From Propionibacteriales bacterium (lineage in GTDB: Bacteria; Actinomycetota; Actinomycetes; Propionibacteriales; Propionibacteriaceae): 5,870 nt of DNA. The stretch lies in contig JADGPB010000175.1 of NCBI GenBank assembly GCA_017882655.1, positions 1 to 5,870 of the forward strand. Reading direction: 5' to 3'. Below are positions 4,869-5,870 of this stretch, piece after piece (within the stretch, counting starts at the first letter, position 1; each line of letters starts with the position of its first letter). A program made the position numbers and the translations under genes. Under the pieces are notes generated by a model. That model had not been told where the DNA came from and did not search any database. It was given only the letters and a program-made list of their open reading frames with translations.

Positions 4869-5870
4869 GATCCGATCCAGAACCCGTACGCCCCCGGGGC
4901 GGGACAGCGGCCGCCTGAGCTGGCCGGTCGCGACGACCAGCTGCACCAGTTCGACGTCGTGCTCGAGCGCATCGCTCGCGGACGTCCCGAGCGCTCGCTG
5001 GTGCTCACCGGGCTGCGCGGTGTCGGCAAGACAGTGCTGCTGAATGCGATGAGGTCGGCGGCTGTACGGGCCGGTTGGGGTACCGGGAAGTTCGAGGCTC
5101 GGCCCGACCAGAGCGTGCGGCGTCCCATCGGAGCCGCCCTGCACATGGCCGTACGCGAGCTGGCACATCCCGAGCCGGGGCCTGTGCTCGGAGCGCTGAG
5201 GGCGTTCGTCGAGCGCGATGCTGCGAGAGGGACCAAGCCGACCGACCGCTGGCAGCCGGGCATCATCGCGCCCATCGTCACGGGCCGGGCGGACTCCGGC
5301 GACATCGAGATCGACCTCGTGGAGCTCCTCGTAGATATCGCAGGCCTGGCCGCGGACGTGGGACGCGGCGTCGCGCTGTGCGTCGACGAGATGCAGGACC
5401 TCGGGCCGGCGGACGTGTCAGGTCTGTGCGCGGCGGTCCACGAGCTCGGCCAGCAGGGGTTGCCGCTGGTCGTGGTCGGGGCCGGACTGCCGCACCTCCC
5501 GGCGGTGCTGTCGGCCTCGAAGTCGTACTCCGAACGGCTGTTCCGCTACCAGCTCGTCGACCGGTTGCCGCGGGAGGCGGCCGACCTGGCGCTCGTCGCC
5601 CCCGCCACTGACGAGGGCGTCGCCTGGGATCCGGGGGCGCTCGAGGAGATGTACGAGGTGACGGGCGGCTACCCGTACTTCGTCCAGGCGTACGGAAAGG
5701 CCGTCTGGGACACCGCTCCGCGCACCCCGATCAGCCGCGAGGACGTCGTGGTCGGCGCGCCCCAGGCCGAGGCGGAGCTTGCGGTTGGTTTCTTCGGGAG
5801 CCGGTACGAGCGGGCGACCCCGGGTGAGCGCGACTATCTCCGCGCGATGGCCGATGCGGACGCAGACGCT
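4866..5870 (+). CDS. AAA_16/Orc1-type ATPase of unknown role (partial, C-terminus beyond right edge)
   Basis: The frame runs open from ATG 4866 to the right edge, 335 residues. It opens with the MDPIQNPYAPGAG-type N-terminus and ELAGRDDQL box typical of a conserved actinobacterial ATP-binding protein family. It then has Walker A GLRGVGKT at 49-56, Walker B (VALCVDE, with D174 and E175) followed by MQDL, a sensor-1-like VVVGAGLP at 202-209, the KSYSERLF motif at 219-226, and a winged-helix-like lid region with TGGYPYFVQAYG at 266-277. The fold is that of Orc1/Cdc6-like AAA ATPases (AAA_16), also used by NTPase switch regulators. Family members are cytoplasmic and mostly uncharacterised; many end in a DNA-binding domain, which here would lie outside the window. 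The start is supported by the family N-terminus and the -10-like element 6 bases upstream. It follows nadE by 93 bases but is probably transcribed separately. Confidence 0.85.
   Translation, partial: MDPIQNPYAPGAGQRPPELAGRDDQLHQFDVVLERIARGRPERSLVLTGLRGVGKTVLLNAMRSAAVRAGWGTGKFEARPDQSVRRPIGAALHMAVRELAHPEPGPVLGALRAFVERDAARGTKPTDRWQPGIIAPIVTGRADSGDIEIDLVELLVDIAGLAADVGRGVALCVDEMQDLGPADVSGLCAAVHELGQQGLPLVVVGAGLPHLPAVLSASKSYSERLFRYQLVDRLPREAADLALVAPATDEGVAWDPGALEEMYEVTGGYPYFVQAYGKAVWDTAPRTPISREDVVVGAPQAEAELAVGFFGSRYERATPGERDYLRAMADADADA

Noticed and set aside
3275..4918. Plus-strand open frame of 547 codons within nadE
   Set aside because: Out-of-frame shadow, dominated by Arg, Ala, Pro and Gly, running over nadE and into the ATPase start.

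Overview
The window is high-GC DNA, roughly two thirds G+C judged by eye. Its protein relatives, the strong third-position GC bias and an apparent leaderless start all suggest an actinobacterium. The NAD synthetase reads very close to the long actinobacterial/mycobacterial type. The genus cannot be fixed from this window.

Layout, left to right. (1) Bases 1-611, minus: 5' part of an MpaB/Lcp-like oxygenase gene (DUF2236 family), cut by the left edge. (2) Bases 605-720: two adjacent structured inverted repeats. Both fold best as minus-strand RNA, and the first overlaps the oxygenase start codon. (3) Bases 746-970, minus: a 74-residue protein of unknown function with a strong Shine-Dalgarno. (4) Bases 1154-2002, plus: a polytopic membrane protein that looks like a divergent, enlarged TspO/MBR relative. 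(5) Bases 2008-2046: a hairpin terminator between convergent genes. (6) Bases 2084-2632, minus: a cytoplasmic YceI-family protein with a well-formed promoter and a TTGA-N4-TCAA palindrome at the predicted transcript start. (7) Bases 2727-4772, plus: glutamine-dependent NAD+ synthetase (nadE), probably starting at TTG. (8) Bases 4866-5870, plus: an AAA_16-type ATPase, cut by the right edge, apparently read from a leaderless transcript.

The genes do not form one pathway. nadE is a core metabolic gene. YceI proteins bind isoprenoid-type lipids, TspO-like proteins bind porphyrins or steroids, and the DUF2236 family contains heme oxygenases acting on isoprenoids. A loose lipid/isoprenoid theme is possible but is only inference. 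No phage, transposon, CRISPR, tRNA or rRNA was seen. The least ordinary parts are the compact 76-base three-way-junction inverted repeat at the oxygenase start, the unrecognised 74-residue gene beside it, and the divergent TspO-like protein.
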